Positions 38,553 to 49,909 are shown, counted from the stretch's first letter. The stretch is DNA of 64,000 bases from Saccharopolyspora erythraea (GCF_018141105.1 NZ_CP054839.1:7009411-7073410); one strand, 5' to 3'. The notes: a model not told the origin generated them from the letters alone. Translations and numbers: made by a program.

Positions 38553-39626
38553 TCACTCGGCGGTGGCCAGCCGCTCCTGGCGGTCGGCCGCCACGAGCGC
38601 GCCGAGCACGCCGTCCAGGTCGCCGTCCAGGACCTGGTCGAGGTTGTAGGACTTGTAGTTCACCCGGTGGTCGGAGATCCGGTTCTCGGGGAAGTTGTAG
38701 GTGCGGATGCGCTCGGAGCGGTCCACCGTGCGCACCTGGCTGCGGCGCGTCTCGGACGCCTCGCGCTCGGCCTCCTCCTCGGCCAGCGCCTGCAGGCGGG
38801 CGCGCAGCACCTGGATGGCGCGGATCTTGTTCTGCAGCTGCGACTTCTCGTTCTGGCAGGACACCACGATGCCGGTGGGCAGGTGGGTGATGCGCACCGC
38901 GGAGTCGGTGGTGTTCACGCTCTGCCCGCCGGGCCCGGACGAGCGGTAGACGTCGACGCGCAGGTCCTTCTCGTCGACCTCGACCTCGACCTCCTCCGGC
39001 TCCGGATACACCAGGACACCGGCCGCAGAGGTGTGCACGCGGCCCTGCGACTCGGTGACCGGTACCCGCTGGACGCGGTGCACGCCGCCCTCGAACTTCA
39101 GCTTCGACCAGACGCCGTCGGGACCGGTGTCGCCGGCCTTGGCCTTGACCGCAACCGTCGCGTCCTTGTAGCCACCGAGGTCGGACTCGGTGGCGTCCAG
39201 GACCTCGGTGCGCCAGCCCTGGCGCTCGGCGAAGCGCAGGTACATCCGCAGCAGGTCACCGGCGAACAGCGCGGACTCCTCGCCGCCCTCGCCGGACTTG
39301 ACCTCGAGCAGCACGTCGGAAGCGTCGTGCGGGTCGCGCGGCAGCAGCAGCTCTGTGAGCTTGGCCTCCAGCGCGGGCACCGACTCGGCCAGCGACTCGG
39401 CCTCCTCGGCGAAGGCGGGGTCCTCGTCGGCCAGCTCACGGGCGGTGGTCAGATCCGAGCGGGCCTGGTCGAGCTCCTTGGAGCAGCGCACGATCGGGGT
39501 CAGCTCGGCGTAGCGGCGCCCCAGCTTGCGGGCACCGGCCTGGTCGGCGTGCACCTCGGGATCGGCCAGCCGCCGCTCCAACTCCGCGTACTCGGCGAGC
39601 AGACCATCGAGCTTGGACGTCTCCAC
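38553..39626 (-). CDS. prfA: Peptide chain release factor 1
   Basis: 357 residues. Recognises UAA and UAG stop codons. The anticodon-like motif PVT ([15 protein letters not shown]) near residue 185 identifies RF1 rather than RF2, and the peptidyl-tRNA hydrolysis motif GPGGQ is near 230. Followed by prmC, which modifies that glutamine; rpmE is upstream. Confidence 0.97.
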   Translation of the reverse strand: METSKLDGLLAEYAELERRLADPEVHADQAGARKLGRRYAELTPIVRCSKELDQARSDLTTARELADEDPAFAEEAESLAESVPALEAKLTELLLPRDPHDASDVLLEVKSGEGGEESALFAGDLLRMYLRFAERQGWRTEVLDATESDLGGYKDATVAVKAKAGDTGPDGVWSKLKFEGGVHRVQRVPVTESQGRVHTSAAGVLVYPEPEEVEVEVDEKDLRVDVYRSSGPGGQSVNTTDSAVRITHLPTGIVVSCQNEKSQLQNKIRAIQVLRARLQALAEEEAEREASETRRSQVRTVDRSERIRTYNFPENRISDHRVNYKSYNLDQVLDGDLDGVLGALVAADRQERLATAE

Positions 39627-39723
39627 TGGCGACCCTCTTCACTGGTGCGAACGACCGGACGGCACTGCGAACACGACACGGCGCCCGCCCCGCGCAACGC
39701 GGTGACGGGCGCCGTCGGCTCGG

Positions 39724-39936
39724 CTACTTCTTGCGGCGGCCGTAGCGGGCCTCGAAGCGGGCGACGCGGCCACCGGTGTCGAGGATCTTCTGCTTGCCCG
39801 TGTAGAACGGGTGGCAGTTGGAGCAGATCTCGACGGTGATCTGACCGCTCTTGCGGGTGCTGCGCGTGGTGAAGGAGTTACCACAACCGCAGTTGACCTG
39901 GGTGGTCACGTACTCGGGGTGAATACCAGACTTCAA
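39724..39936 (-). CDS. rpmE: 50S ribosomal protein L31, zinc type
   Basis: 70 residues with the zinc-binding cysteines Cys16, Cys18, Cys38 and Cys41 and the [22 protein letters not shown] signature. Having the cysteines marks the zinc-containing (C+) form; many actinobacteria also have a zinc-free paralogue made under zinc limitation, not seen here. Upstream of prfA and downstream of rho, as in mycobacteria. Confidence 0.97.
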   Translation of the reverse strand: MKSGIHPEYVTTQVNCGCGNSFTTRSTRKSGQITVEICSNCHPFYTGKQKILDTGGRVARFEARYGRRKK

Positions 39937-40190
39937 CGCCTTGTCCTCTCATCGTGGCCGCCGGGTCCACGCGGCCGCGCCGCGCGGTGAACCGGTGCCG
40001 GAACCAACCTTGCATTCTGCCAGACGAAGGCTGCTGACCTGCAACGCAGGGGCCCTCCCCGGATATTCCCGGCGCACCCGGATGCCGTTCGGCCCACCGG
40101 ACACACCGCCCGGCGCGTAGGAGTGACCGCCCGTCGAGTGAACCAGGGACAGGTGGTGCGCACCCGGCGCCGCCGACGCATTCTCTACGC

Positions 40191-40586
40191 GTGATGCTCT
40201 GCTCCGCCCTAGGCAAACTCACGGTGAAGACGTGGGTCCTCCTGCCGCTGCTGTTTCTCGGCAGCGCGGTCGGCATCGCCGCCCTGTTCGAGGTGCTGGT
40301 CACCCCGTCCCCCGGCCTGTTCCAGGACGTGACGGCCTCGGTGCCCGTGCTGTGCGGGTTCGCCGGCGCGCTGACCCTGCTGAGCAGCGGTCAGGTCGGC
40401 TGGAGCGCGGCATGGCAGCGCCGCTGGCTCCGGTTCGGCTACCCGCTGGCCGTGCTGCTCGGCGGCCTGGCCGCCGACGCCGTGCGGGTGCCCCTGGTCG
40501 CCGCGCTGGTCGTCGGACCGCCCGCCGCGATCGTGCTGGTCGTGGTGCTCGTCCGCAGCGCCGCCCGGCCGGTCGCCTGCCCCTGA
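40191..40586 (+). CDS. Small hypothetical membrane protein
   Basis: 131 residues with four hydrophobic segments (about residues 13-37, 48-65, 80-95 and 100-124). Third-position G/C is high in this frame, supporting coding. No recognised domain. The start is uncertain: GTG 40191, ATG 40194 or GTG 40224 are all without a good ribosome site. It lies on the opposite strand inside the rho-rpmE spacer, convergent with rho, with the rho terminator between. The 250 bases before it show nothing else. Confidence 0.6.
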   Translation: MMLCSALGKLTVKTWVLLPLLFLGSAVGIAALFEVLVTPSPGLFQDVTASVPVLCGFAGALTLLSSGQVGWSAAWQRRWLRFGYPLAVLLGGLAADAVRVPLVAALVVGPPAAIVLVVVLVRSAARPVACP

Positions 40587-40678
40587 CCGACGCCGCGGCG
40601 TCGCCCGCGGGAGCCCGCGACGCGACTCGATCCGGCGACCTCCTCCCGGGGAAGTGTGCTCCGCGTCATGAACCGAAA

Positions 40679-40705
40679 GGGCCCGCACCTGGTCGGTGCG
40701 GGCCC
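40679..40705 (-). terminator. Terminator hairpin after rho
   Basis: A perfect 11-bp stem (GGGCCCGCACC / GGTGCGGGCCC) with a 5-base loop lies 27 bases past the rho stop; on the minus strand it is followed by TTTC. It also separates rho from the convergent small membrane protein gene. Confidence 0.75.
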
Positions 40706-40731
40706 TCGGCGATGCGCGGACGACGCGGACG

Positions 40732-42642
40732 TCAGTCCTCGTCCTTGCCCGGCGTGGTCTTGGCGACCTGCATCAGGAACTCGATGTTGGTCCGCGACTT
40801 GCGCAGCCGGTCCTGGAGCAGTTCCAGGGCCTGCTGGGCGTCGAGCGCGGCCAGCACCCGGCGCAGCTTGTGGGTGACCGCCAGCTCGTCGGGCGAGAGC
40901 AGGATCTCGTCCTTGCGGGTGCTGGAGGCGTCCACGTCGACCGCAGGGAACAGCCGCTTGTCGGCCAGCTTGCGGTCCAGCTTGAGCTCGGCGTTGCCGG
41001 TGCCCTTGAACTCCTCGAAGATCACGGTGTCCATGGTCGAGCCGGTCTCCACCAGCGCCGTGGCGAAGATCGTCAGCGAGCCGCCGTTCTCGATGTTGCG
41101 CGCCGCGCCCAGGAACCGCTTCGGCGGGTACAGCGCGGTCGAGTCGACACCACCGGAGAGGATCCGGCCCGAGGCCGGGGCCGCCAGGTTGTAGGCGCGG
41201 CCCAGCCGGGTGATGGAGTCGAGCAGCACGACCACGTCGTGGCCCATCTCCACCAGGCGCTTGGCCCGCTCGATGGACAGCTCGGCCACGGTCGTGTGGT
41301 CCGACGGCGGACGGTCGAAGGTGGAGGCGATGACCTCGCCCTTCACCGACCGCTGCATGTCGGTGACCTCTTCCGGACGCTCGTCGGCGAGGACGACCAT
41401 CAGGTGGCACTCGGGGTTGTTGGTGGTGATCGCGTTGGCGATCGCCTGCAGCACCATCGTCTTGCCCGCCTTCGGCGGCGAGACGATCAGCGCCCGCTGC
41501 CCCTTGCCGACGGGCATCACCAGGTCGATGATCCGGCCGGTCAGGTTGTGCGGCTCGGTCTCCAGGCGCAGCCGCTCGTTCGGGTAGAGCGGGGTCAGCT
41601 TGTGGAACTCCGACCGGCCCTTGGCCGCGTCGGGCTCCAGGCCGTTGATGGCGTCGACGCGCACCAGCGGGTTGAACTTCTGCCGCTGCTGCTCGCCCTC
41701 GCGGGGCTGGCGGATGACGCCCTTGATGGCGTCGCCGCGCCGCAGCCCGTACTTGCGGACCAGCGACAGCGAGACGTAGACGTCGTTCGGCCCCGCCAGG
41801 TAGCCGGAGGTTCGCACGAAGGCGTAGTTCTCCAGCACGTCGAGGATGCCCGCGACCGGGAGCAACACGTCGTCCTCGCGGACCTCCGGCTCGCTGCCGC
41901 CGCCCTCCGCGCGCCCGCGGTTGCGGCGGCGGTCGCGGAACCGGCGCCCGCGCCTGCGGCCGCCGTCGTCGTCGCCGTCGTCCTGCCGGTTGTCCTGCTG
42001 CTGCCTGGCGTTGTTGCGGTCCTGACGGTCACCGCGGTCCTGACGGTCGCCGCGGTCCTGACGCTCGCCCCGGTCCTGGCGCTCACCGCGCTCGGAGCGC
42101 TCCTGGCCGCCCTGGCCACCGCGCTCGTCCTCCTGCGCACCGCCGGCCCGCCCGGAGGAGCGCCTGCGGCGGTTGTTGGAACGCCGGCTCTCGTCGTCGC
42201 CCGAGGCGTCGGCGGCCTGCTGACGGCGCCCACGTCCCCGGGACGGCGCGGCACCGTTGGTGGCCGGCTCGGCCGCCTGCTCGGTGTCGCGCTGCTTGCT
42301 GTCGGCGTCGCTCTCGTCCAGTGCGGGCTGGTGGGCCTTGGCCTGGGCGCTGTCCTCGGCGGCCTGGCTGGGCTTCTTGGTGCCGCGCGACCGCTGCGGG
42401 GCCGCGCCGCCCTGCCGCTCCTTGATGGCCGCGATCAGGTCGCCCTTGCGCAGGCCGGCCGTGTCGATGCCCAGTTCCCCCGCGAGTTGGCGCAGCTCAG
42501 CGAGAACCATGCCGGAAAGTCCGCCGCGTCGGCGCGGGGTCCCGTTGGTCTCGGAACCGGTGCCCGACTGCTCGGATTCCTGCCGGCCAGCTTGAGCGAC
42601 GCCGTTGGCCGCTTCGCTGCTCAACAGTTCGGTGTTGCTCAC
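40732..42642 (-). CDS. rho: Transcription termination factor Rho
   Basis: 636 residues, longer than the 419 of E. coli because of an insertion in the N-terminal RNA-binding region. A Rho-N helical domain (MVLAELRQLAGELGIDTAGLRKGDLIAAIKE) spans residues 45-76; residues 80-255 are a disordered Arg/Asp/Gln/Gly-rich insert typical of actinobacteria that increases RNA affinity; then the RNA-binding OB fold (VLLPVAGILDVLENYAFVRTSGYLAG), and the ATPase with Walker A SPPKAGKT and the HLMVVLADERPEEVTDM segment. GTG 42642 has AGGAAGGA upstream and is preferred to the longer open frame. Four copies of a 6-residue motif (R-G-E/D-R-Q-D) lie at residues 186-209. Confidence 0.96.
   Translation of the reverse strand: MSNTELLSSEAANGVAQAGRQESEQSGTGSETNGTPRRRGGLSGMVLAELRQLAGELGIDTAGLRKGDLIAAIKERQGGAAPQRSRGTKKPSQAAEDSAQAKAHQPALDESDADSKQRDTEQAAEPATNGAAPSRGRGRRQQAADASGDDESRRSNNRRRRSSGRAGGAQEDERGGQGGQERSERGERQDRGERQDRGDRQDRGDRQDRNNARQQQDNRQDDGDDDGGRRRGRRFRDRRRNRGRAEGGGSEPEVREDDVLLPVAGILDVLENYAFVRTSGYLAGPNDVYVSLSLVRKYGLRRGDAIKGVIRQPREGEQQRQKFNPLVRVDAINGLEPDAAKGRSEFHKLTPLYPNERLRLETEPHNLTGRIIDLVMPVGKGQRALIVSPPKAGKTMVLQAIANAITTNNPECHLMVVLADERPEEVTDMQRSVKGEVIASTFDRPPSDHTTVAELSIERAKRLVEMGHDVVVLLDSITRLGRAYNLAAPASGRILSGGVDSTALYPPKRFLGAARNIENGGSLTIFATALVETGSTMDTVIFEEFKGTGNAELKLDRKLADKRLFPAVDVDASSTRKDEILLSPDELAVTHKLRRVLAALDAQQALELLQDRLRKSRTNIEFLMQVAKTTPGKDED
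42016..42087. repeat. 18-bp in-frame repeat in rho
   Basis: Four tandem 18-base copies encode the hexapeptide R-G-E-R-Q-D / R-G-D-R-Q-D in the disordered insert of Rho. The copies differ only at synonymous sites and at Glu/Asp, so the number may vary among strains by slippage. Confidence 0.8.
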
Positions 42643-43139
42643 GAATGTCCTTCCTGACCGGACCGCGCCTCCTACGCGACCCAGCGGATTGCCCGCCCGC
42701 TCTCCAGTCGCGGACGGCCGTTTTGTGCTACCGGCAGCCGATCGGAAATCCACGAAGGCGACCGGCTGTCGAGCCGTGGCTCGTGCGGAACCAGCAGCAC
42801 CGGGCGGTGGGAGGCACCCGGCTCGCGAGATCGCCAGTCCGATACCAGCGTTGACGATTCCAGCTTCGGTGATATCAGCTCACGGGACTCGCCGGTGGCT
42901 CCGCCGACTCGTGCTGAGCTGCCCGAACAACGGTCCACGTGCGACGCGTCCACTCCGATCCACACTCGCCGATGCACGCCCTGCTGCCGCCTCGTACCAG
43001 GAGGAACCGACTCGCTGAAGCCCTTCACCGGGCATTTCGGCAGGCCCCGTCCGCACGTCGCGGACGCACCTGGTTCCCGGTGGAGGAGCTACGGGGGATC
43101 GATCCGCCGACTCGGTTGCCGCAGAGGGCCACGGTGTGA

Positions 43140-43169
43140 AACCTAGAGCCCCAACCCCGACATCGGCAA
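43140..43169 (-). promoter_or_regulatory. Candidate rho promoter with long leader
   Basis: On the minus strand TTGCCG, an 18-base spacer and TAGGTT form a plausible -35/-10 pair about 500 bases before the rho start. The 884-base gap between thrB and rho has no credible gene on either strand, so a long rho leader, on which Rho could act to limit its own synthesis, is likely. The match is modest. Confidence 0.3.
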
Positions 43170-43402
43170 CGATTCGCAGATCGATTCGTCCGAAGCGAAC
43201 CCCATTGAGTTGACAACTCCTGCCTCGGTCACCGCGTCCGGGTACCCGCCAATCCTGATCTTCACCCCGGGTCGGGTGGAGTCAATTCACAGCGGGAGAT
43301 GCGTTCCGGGGTCGACGTCCCGGATACGGCACCGGCGCCCTGCGCGCGGTGACTGATTGACCTTGAGGGTAGACGCCCTGACATCCAGGTGCAACAACCC
43401 CC

Positions 43403-43421
43403 CGGGCGTGTGGCACGCCCG
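43403..43421 (-). terminator. Hairpin after thrB
   Basis: CGGGCGT / ACGCCCG form a perfect 7-bp stem with a 5-base loop, 105 bases past the thrB stop, followed on the minus strand by a G-run and GTTGTTG but no T-tract. Probable weak terminator or processing site of the hom-thrC-thrB transcript. Confidence 0.45.
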
Positions 43422-43525
43422 ATGTCGATCACTCCGCCGGTCGGCGCCATGCACCCACCGACACCACCTTTGTACCACCTCCGCGGCCCGCGCCGCGCGC
43501 AGGGCCGCCCATCAGGGCATTTCGC

Positions 43526-44440
43526 TCAAGGTTTGGCGGTGACGCGAACGCCTTCGCGGTCGACCGGCAGACGCAGCACCTCGAAGCCTGCGATGTCGAG
43601 ACCGGCGGGAAGTTCACCGGCTCCGGGCAACGCCAGCACGGTCGGCCCGGCTCCCGAGACGGCCGCCGGGACCCCCGCGGCGCGCAGCCGGCGCACGAGC
43701 GCGACGGTCTCGGGCCACGCCGGCTCGCGGTAGTCCTGGTGCAGGCGGTCCTCGGTGGCCGCCAGCAGCAGCGACGGGTCGCTGGTCAGCGCGTGCACGG
43801 CGAGCGCGGCGCGTCCCGCCGCGAACGCAGCGTCGGCGTGCGGCACCCGCTCCGGCAGCAGGCCGCGGGTGGTGCGCGTCGCGGACTCCGTGGCGGGCAC
43901 CAGTGCCACCGGCACGACATCGGGGTGCGGTTCGAGCCGGGTCGCGCGGAACCGGCCCTCCTCGCACCACGCGACGACGAACCCGCCGAAGAGGCTGGCC
44001 GCGGCGTTGTCGGCGTGGCCCTCGCGCTCGGCCGCCAGCTGGAGGGCAGCGGGCGCGTTTTCGGGGTCCCGGGCGCTGATCCCGGCCAGCGCGTGTCCCG
44101 CGGCGACGCCGGCGACGATCGCCGCCGCCGACGAGCCGAGACCGCGGGAGTGCGGGATGGCGTTGCGGCAGCGCAGCCGCAGCGCCGGGGCGGGCACCTC
44201 GAGCAGGCGCAGGGTGCGGTGCACCATCCGGGCGACGAGGTGGTTCCCGTCCGCCGGGACGACCCCGGCGCCCTGCCCCTCGACCTCGACCCGGACGCTC
44301 CCCGGCGGGCCGTCGACCACGTCGACCCGCACCACGTCGTACAGGGACAGCGCCATCCCGAGGGCGTCGAAACCCGAACCGAGGTTCGCCGTCGACGCCG
44401 GGACCGTGACCTCGACCGACGTGGCGGCCGGGGCCGTCAC
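43526..44440 (-). CDS. thrB: Homoserine kinase
   Basis: 304 residues, GHMP kinase family. Phosphorylates homoserine for threonine synthesis. [16 protein letters not shown] near residue 15 and the ATP loop [17 protein letters not shown] near 95 are the family motifs; [10 protein letters not shown] is near the end. GTG 44440 overlaps the thrC stop by four bases, so translation is coupled. Last gene of the argS-lysA-hom-thrC-thrB series. Confidence 0.96.
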   Translation of the reverse strand: MTAPAATSVEVTVPASTANLGSGFDALGMALSLYDVVRVDVVDGPPGSVRVEVEGQGAGVVPADGNHLVARMVHRTLRLLEVPAPALRLRCRNAIPHSRGLGSSAAAIVAGVAAGHALAGISARDPENAPAALQLAAEREGHADNAAASLFGGFVVAWCEEGRFRATRLEPHPDVVPVALVPATESATRTTRGLLPERVPHADAAFAAGRAALAVHALTSDPSLLLAATEDRLHQDYREPAWPETVALVRRLRAAGVPAAVSGAGPTVLALPGAGELPAGLDIAGFEVLRLPVDREGVRVTAKP

Positions 44441-45516
44441 GCCAGCTCCAGCGCCGTCGCGACGGCGCCGGGGTCCACCGGCAGCGGCTCGACCTCGACC
44501 ATGCCCGACAGCGCCGTGTCCGGGTCCTTTAGACCGTGCCCGGTCACCGTGCACACCACGCGCGAGCCCGGGGGCATCCGGCCGTCCTCGACGGTGGCCA
44601 GCAGCCCGGCGACGCTGGAGGCCGACGCGGGCTCGACGAAGACGCCCTCGCGGGAGGCCAGCAGCCGGTAGGCGGCCAGGATCTGCTCGTCGGTCACGGC
44701 CGCGAACAGGCCGCCCGAGGCATCCTTCGCGGCCACCGCGCCGTGCCAGGAGGCGGGGCTGCCGACCCGGATCGCGGTCGCGATCGTCTCGGGGCTGGAC
44801 ACCGGCTGGCCGTGCACCAGCGGCGCCGCACCGGCGGCCTGGAAGCCGAACATGGCGGGCGTGGCGGAGATGACCCCGTCGCGGGCGTACTCGTCGTAGC
44901 CCTTCCAGTAGGCGGTGATGTTGCCGGCGTTGCCGACCGGCAGGCAGTGCACGTCGGGGGCGGTGCCCAGCACGTCGCAGATCTCGAAGGCGGCGGTCTT
45001 CTGACCCTCCAGCCGGACCGGGTTGACCGAGTTGACCAGGGTCACCGGGTGCTCGGCGGCGGTCTTGCGGGCCAGCTCGAGGCAGTCGTCGAAGTTGCCC
45101 TGCACCTGGAGGATCTTCGCGCCGTGCACGACCGCCTGGGCGAGCTTGCCCATCGCGATCTTGCCCTGCGGCACCAGCACCGCCGAGGTGAGCCCGGCGC
45201 GCGAGGCGTAGGCGGCCGCCGACGCCGAGGTGTTGCCGGTGGAGGCGCAGATGACGGCCTTGCTGCCCTCGGCGAGGGCGTGCGTGATGGCCACCGTCAT
45301 CCCCCGGTCCTTGAACGAACCGGTCGGGTTGGCGCCCTCGACCTTGAGGTGGACCTCGCAGCCGGTCAGCTCCGAGAGGTGGTGGGCGGGCACCAGCGGG
45401 GTGTTGCCCTCCTGGAGGGTCACCACGCGCGCACCGTCGGGGACCGGGACGCGGTCCCGGTAGGCCTCGATGAGACCGGGCCACCCGGCACGCGCGCCCT
45501 GGATGTTCGAAGTCAC
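44437..45516 (-). CDS. thrC: Threonine synthase
   Basis: 359 residues, PLP enzyme converting O-phosphohomoserine to threonine. The PLP lysine is Lys69 in [16 protein letters not shown], the phosphate-binding loop is [16 protein letters not shown] near 195, and SVAGLLA follows. It overlaps both hom (ATGA) and thrB (GTGA). Confidence 0.96.
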   Translation of the reverse strand: MTSNIQGARAGWPGLIEAYRDRVPVPDGARVVTLQEGNTPLVPAHHLSELTGCEVHLKVEGANPTGSFKDRGMTVAITHALAEGSKAVICASTGNTSASAAAYASRAGLTSAVLVPQGKIAMGKLAQAVVHGAKILQVQGNFDDCLELARKTAAEHPVTLVNSVNPVRLEGQKTAAFEICDVLGTAPDVHCLPVGNAGNITAYWKGYDEYARDGVISATPAMFGFQAAGAAPLVHGQPVSSPETIATAIRVGSPASWHGAVAAKDASGGLFAAVTDEQILAAYRLLASREGVFVEPASASSVAGLLATVEDGRMPPGSRVVCTVTGHGLKDPDTALSGMVEVEPLPVDPGAVATALELA

Positions 45517-46817
45517 GACGGTTCACCTTCCACGCGCATCACGCTGACCACCTCGCGCACCACCTCTAGCTGCGCGATCTTGTCCACTGTGGACTTCAAG
45601 GCCGCGTCCGCCGCGGTGTGGGTGACGACCACGAGGCTGGCCTCGTCCCCCCTGCCCTGCTGGCGGACCACGGAAATGCTCACATCGTGCTCGTTGAAGG
45701 TGGCCGCCACCTGCGAGAGCACACCCGGTTTGTCGGCCACGTCGAGGCTGATGTGGTAGCGGGTCGGGGTGCCGCCCATCGGGCGAACCGGCAGCTGGGC
45801 GTGCGCCGACTCGCGCGGCCCCTTGCCCGCCACGACCAGGTTGCGGGCCACGGCCACCAGGTCGCCGAGCACGGCGCTCGCGGTCGGGGCGCCGCCGGCG
45901 CCCTGCCCGTAGAACATGAGCTGCCCGGCGGCCTCGGCCTCCACGAACACCGCGTTGAAGGCGCCGCCGACGCCCGCCAGCGGGTGGCTGCGCGGGATCA
46001 TCGCCGGGTGCACTCGTGCCGACACCGACTCGGTGCCGTCCTCGTCGACGACCCGCTCGCAGATCGCCAGCAGCTTCACGGTGCGGTCCAGCGACCTGGC
46101 CGCCGCGATGTCACCGGGGCTGACCGCGGAGATGCCCTCGCGGTGCACGTCGGTGGCGGTGACCCGGGTGTGGAACGCCAGCGAGGCCAGGATGGCGGCC
46201 TTGGCCGCGGCGTCGAAGCCGTCGACGTCGGCGGTCGGGTCGGCCTCGGCGTAGCCGAGCCTGCCCGCCTCGTCCAGCGTCTCGGAGTAGCCGGCGCCGG
46301 TGGAGTCCATCGCCGACAGGATGTAGTTGGTGGTGCCGTTGACGATGCCCATCACGCGGTTGATCCGGTCGCCGGCCAGCGACTCCCGCAGCGGGCGCAG
46401 CAGCGGGATCGCACCCGCCACCGCGGCCTCGAAGTAGATGTCGGCGCCGGAGGCGTCGGCCGCCGCGTACAGCTCGGAGCCGTACTCGGCCAGCAGCGCC
46501 TTGTTCGCCGTGACCACCGACTTGCCCGACCTCAGCGCGGTCAGCAGCAGCGACCGGGCGGGCTCGATCCCGCCGATCAGCTCGACCACGACGTCGACGT
46601 CGCCCTCCACCAGCGCCGTGGCGTCGGTGGTGATCAGGTGCTCGGGCACCCCGGGGTGCTTGTGCGGGCGGCGCACCGCCACCCCGGTGACCTGCACCGG
46701 CGCCCCGGTTCGCGCCGCGAACTCCTCCGGCTGGTCCTGAAGCAGACGCAGCACCTCGGTACCGACCGTGCCGCACCCCAACAGCGCGACTCTGATCGGT
46801 TCACGGTCCTCGATCAC
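45513..46817 (-). CDS. hom: Homoserine dehydrogenase
   Basis: 434 residues. NAD(P)-binding [12 protein letters not shown] at the N-terminus, the catalytic region [16 protein letters not shown] and [28 protein letters not shown] near 210, and a C-terminal ACT domain ([27 protein letters not shown]) that gives feedback inhibition by threonine. Its GTG start directly abuts the lysA stop. Confidence 0.96.
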   Translation of the reverse strand: MIEDREPIRVALLGCGTVGTEVLRLLQDQPEEFAARTGAPVQVTGVAVRRPHKHPGVPEHLITTDATALVEGDVDVVVELIGGIEPARSLLLTALRSGKSVVTANKALLAEYGSELYAAADASGADIYFEAAVAGAIPLLRPLRESLAGDRINRVMGIVNGTTNYILSAMDSTGAGYSETLDEAGRLGYAEADPTADVDGFDAAAKAAILASLAFHTRVTATDVHREGISAVSPGDIAAARSLDRTVKLLAICERVVDEDGTESVSARVHPAMIPRSHPLAGVGGAFNAVFVEAEAAGQLMFYGQGAGGAPTASAVLGDLVAVARNLVVAGKGPRESAHAQLPVRPMGGTPTRYHISLDVADKPGVLSQVAATFNEHDVSISVVRQQGRGDEASLVVVTHTAADAALKSTVDKIAQLEVVREVVSVMRVEGEPS

Positions 46818-48236
46818 TCACACCTCCAGCCGGAGCAGGTCGTCCTCGGTCTCCCTGCGCAGCAGCAACCGCGCCTGGCCGTCCCGGACCGCGACGACGG
46901 CGGGCTTGGGCAGGCGGTTGTAGTTGCTGGCCATCACGTAGCAGTACGCGCCGGTCGCGGCCACCGCGACCAGGTCGCCCGGAGCAATGTCCTCCGGGAG
47001 CCAGCAGTCTCGCACCACTACGTCACCGGACTCACAGTGTTTGCCCACGATGCGGGACAGCACGGCCCGCGCCTCGGCCCGGCGGGACACCAGCCGGCAG
47101 TCGTAGACGGCGTCGTAGAGCGAGGTGCGGATGTTGTCGCTCATGCCGCCGTCGACGCTGACGTAGCGGCGCTGGAGGCCGCCGTCGAGCGCCACGTCCT
47201 TGATCGTTCCGACCTCGTAGACCGTCACGGTGCCCGGACCGGCGATCGCGCGACCGGGCTCGACGGCGATCCTGGGCGCCTCCAGCCCTGCGTTCTCGCA
47301 CTCCTTGCGCACGATCTCGGTCAGCCGGGCGGCGAGCTCGGCCGGGGGCAGCGGGTCGTCCTCGGCGGTGTAGGCGATGCCGAGACCGCCACCGAGATCC
47401 ACAGTGGACACAGTGGAGAGCGCTTCGGCGCCGTGCTCCTCCTGCAGCTTCGCCAGCAGCCGGATCACCCGGTGCGCGGCCAGCTCGAAGCCGTCGTCGT
47501 CGAAGATCTGCGAACCGATGTGGCTGTGCAGGCCGACCAGTCGCAGCGACTCGGCCTTGAGCACCCGGCCGACGGCCTCGGCCGCCTGCCCGGAGGTCAG
47601 CGAGAAACCGAACTTCTGGTCCTCGTGCGCGGTCGCGATGAACTCGTGGGTGTGCGCCTCGACGCCCACGGTCACCCGGATCATCACGTCCTGGCGGACC
47701 CCGCGCTCGCGGGCGATGTGCTCCAGCCGCGCGATCTCGTGGTAGGAGTCGAGGACCACCGCACCGACCCCGGCCTCGACCGCCGCGGTCAGCTCCGCGA
47801 CCGACTTGTTGTTGCCGTGCAACGTGATCCGCTCCGGCGGGAACTCCGCGCGCAGCGCGACGTTCAGCTCGCCGCCGCTGCACACGTCCAGGCTCAGGCC
47901 CTCCTCGGCCACCCACCTGGCGACCTCGGTGCACAGGAAGGCCTTTGACGCGTAGTGGACCGACGCCGGGTCCCCGAAGGCTCCCGCGTAGTCCGCGCAG
48001 CGGGAGCGGAAGTCGTCCTCGTCGAGCACGAACAGCGGTGTCCCGTACTCCTCGGCGAGGTCGCGGACGTCGACACCGGCGAAGCCGGTGCTGCCGTCGG
48101 CCGCGCGGGCGGCGTTGCGCGGCCACACGTGCGGGTGCAGCCGGTCGAGGTCGTCGGTGGTGGCGGGCACCGGGCCCGCGGTGTTGCCGGGGGGCACGAC
48201 ATCCGCGTGCCGTGGCCCGGCCGGATGGGCGCGCAT
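46818..48236 (-). CDS. lysA: Diaminopimelate decarboxylase
   Basis: 472 residues from ATG 48236. Last step of lysine synthesis, removing CO2 from meso-diaminopimelate. Fold III PLP enzyme: PLP lysine in [10 protein letters not shown] near residue 77, [10 protein letters not shown] near 100, [10 protein letters not shown] near 260, EPGRAIAGP near 310 and CESGDVV near 395. Placed 11 bases after argS and directly before hom, as in corynebacteria and mycobacteria, where argS and lysA are co-transcribed. Confidence 0.96.
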   Translation of the reverse strand: MRAHPAGPRHADVVPPGNTAGPVPATTDDLDRLHPHVWPRNAARAADGSTGFAGVDVRDLAEEYGTPLFVLDEDDFRSRCADYAGAFGDPASVHYASKAFLCTEVARWVAEEGLSLDVCSGGELNVALRAEFPPERITLHGNNKSVAELTAAVEAGVGAVVLDSYHEIARLEHIARERGVRQDVMIRVTVGVEAHTHEFIATAHEDQKFGFSLTSGQAAEAVGRVLKAESLRLVGLHSHIGSQIFDDDGFELAAHRVIRLLAKLQEEHGAEALSTVSTVDLGGGLGIAYTAEDDPLPPAELAARLTEIVRKECENAGLEAPRIAVEPGRAIAGPGTVTVYEVGTIKDVALDGGLQRRYVSVDGGMSDNIRTSLYDAVYDCRLVSRRAEARAVLSRIVGKHCESGDVVVRDCWLPEDIAPGDLVAVAATGAYCYVMASNYNRLPKPAVVAVRDGQARLLLRRETEDDLLRLEV

Positions 48237-48247
48237 GGTACGGCTCC

Positions 48248-49909
48248 TTACATCTGTTCCGGTGCGCTGACCCCGAGCAGGCCGAGGCCGTTGGCGAGCA
48301 CCTGCCGGGCCGCCTCGCACAACTGGAGCCGGGCGATCGTCAGCGGGGTGGCCTGGTCGTCACCCGGCTGCAGGACTCGGCAGGCGTCGTAGAACTTGTG
48401 GTACGCGCTGGCCAGGTCCTCCAGGTACCGGGCGATCCGGTGCGGCTCCCGCAGTTCGGCCGCCGACCGCACCACTCGCGGGTACTCGCCCAGGGTGCGG
48501 ATCAGGTCGCCCTCGCGTTCGTGGGTGAGAAGCGAGAGGTCGGCGTCGGCCACCGGTCCCCGGTCGATGCCCAGGGAGGCGGCGTTGCGCTGCAGCGACG
48601 ATAGCCGCGCATGCGCGTACTGCACGTAGAAGACGGGGTTCTCGTTGGAACGCTTGGTGATCAGGTCGAGGTCGATGTCCACTGCGGAGTCCACCGACGA
48701 CCGGATCAGCGAGTAGCGCGCGGCGTCGACGCCGACGGCGTCGACGAGGTCCTCCAGCCTGACGACGGTGCCCGCGCGCTTGCTCATCCGCACCGGTTTG
48801 CCGTCCTTGACCAGGTTGACCATCTGGCCGATGAGGACCTCGACGGCGTCGGGGTCGTCGTCGAAGGCCGCGGCGGCGGCCTTCAGGCGGGGGATGTAGC
48901 CGTGGTGGTCGGCACCCAGCATGTAGATGCACAGGTCGAAGCCGCGGTTGCGCTTGTCGCGCAGGTAGGCCACGTCACCGGCGATGTAGGCGGTGGTGCC
49001 GTCGCTCTTGATCAGCACCCGGTCCTTGTCGTCGCCGAACTCGGTCGACTTCAGCCACCAGGCGCCGTCGGCGAAGTAGAGGTGGCCGGACTGCTTGAGC
49101 TGCTCCACGGACTTCTCGACCGCGCCGGAGGCGTGCAGCGAGTCCTCGTGGAAGTAGACGTCGAAGTCGACGCCGAAGTCGTGCAGGCTCCGCTTGATCT
49201 CGTCGAACATCAGGTCGACGCCGACCCGGCGAAACGTCTCGTGCCGCTCGGCCTCCGGCAGCTCCAGCGCACCAGGCTCGGCCTCGAGGACCTGGGAGGC
49301 GATCTCACCGATGTAGGCGCCGCCGTAGCCGTCCTCGGGTGCGTCCTCGCCGCGCGCGGCGGCGATCAGCGAGCGGACGAACCGGTCGATCTGCGCGCCT
49401 GCGTCGTTGAAGTAGTACTCGCGGGTCACCTCGGCGCCCTGCGCCGAGAGCGTGCGGCCCAGCGCGTCGCCGACGGCGGCCCAGCGGGTGCCGCCCAGGT
49501 GGATCGGGCCGGTCGGGTTGGCCGATACGAACTCCAGGTTGACCTTCAGGCCCTGGAACTTCGCACCGCGGCCGTAGGCGTCGGTGGCGCCGAGCACCTC
49601 GCGCACGATCTGGGCCTGCGCGTCGGCGGCCAGCCGCAGGTTCAGGAAGCCGGGGCCTGCGACCTCGACGGACTCGATGCCGTCCTGGCCGGTCAGCGCC
49701 CCGGCCAGCCAGCCGGCCAGGTCGCGGGGGGCCACGCCGGCCTTCTTGGCCACCTGCATCGCGATGTTGGTCGCGTAGTCGCCGTGCTCCGGGTTGCGGG
49801 GTCGCTCGACCGTCACCGCGGCCGGGATCACGGATGTGTCCAGGTCACGGCTGGAGAGCACATCGACGGCGGTGTTGCGGACCAGTTCAGCGAGCGCGGC
49901 GGGAGTCAC
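48248..49909 (-). CDS. argS: Arginyl-tRNA synthetase
   Basis: 553 residues from GTG 49909. Class I synthetase: [22 protein letters not shown] carries the HIGH-type motif (here HLGG, normal for this family in actinobacteria), and [13 protein letters not shown] is the KMSKS-type loop. The N-terminal additional domain binds the tRNA elbow and the C-terminal helical domain ([21 protein letters not shown]) the anticodon. Head of the amino-acid biosynthesis series. Confidence 0.96.
   Translation of the reverse strand: MTPAALAELVRNTAVDVLSSRDLDTSVIPAAVTVERPRNPEHGDYATNIAMQVAKKAGVAPRDLAGWLAGALTGQDGIESVEVAGPGFLNLRLAADAQAQIVREVLGATDAYGRGAKFQGLKVNLEFVSANPTGPIHLGGTRWAAVGDALGRTLSAQGAEVTREYYFNDAGAQIDRFVRSLIAAARGEDAPEDGYGGAYIGEIASQVLEAEPGALELPEAERHETFRRVGVDLMFDEIKRSLHDFGVDFDVYFHEDSLHASGAVEKSVEQLKQSGHLYFADGAWWLKSTEFGDDKDRVLIKSDGTTAYIAGDVAYLRDKRNRGFDLCIYMLGADHHGYIPRLKAAAAAFDDDPDAVEVLIGQMVNLVKDGKPVRMSKRAGTVVRLEDLVDAVGVDAARYSLIRSSVDSAVDIDLDLITKRSNENPVFYVQYAHARLSSLQRNAASLGIDRGPVADADLSLLTHEREGDLIRTLGEYPRVVRSAAELREPHRIARYLEDLASAYHKFYDACRVLQPGDDQATPLTIARLQLCEAARQVLANGLGLLGVSAPEQM

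Noticed and set aside
42605-43018. Plus- and minus-strand frames in the rho leader
   Set aside because: Composition and codon use are poor, starts lack ribosome sites and no domain is present; best read as untranslated leader.
43210-43215. TTGACA on the plus strand in the rho leader
   Set aside because: No -10-like box follows at 16-19 bases and no plus-strand gene follows.
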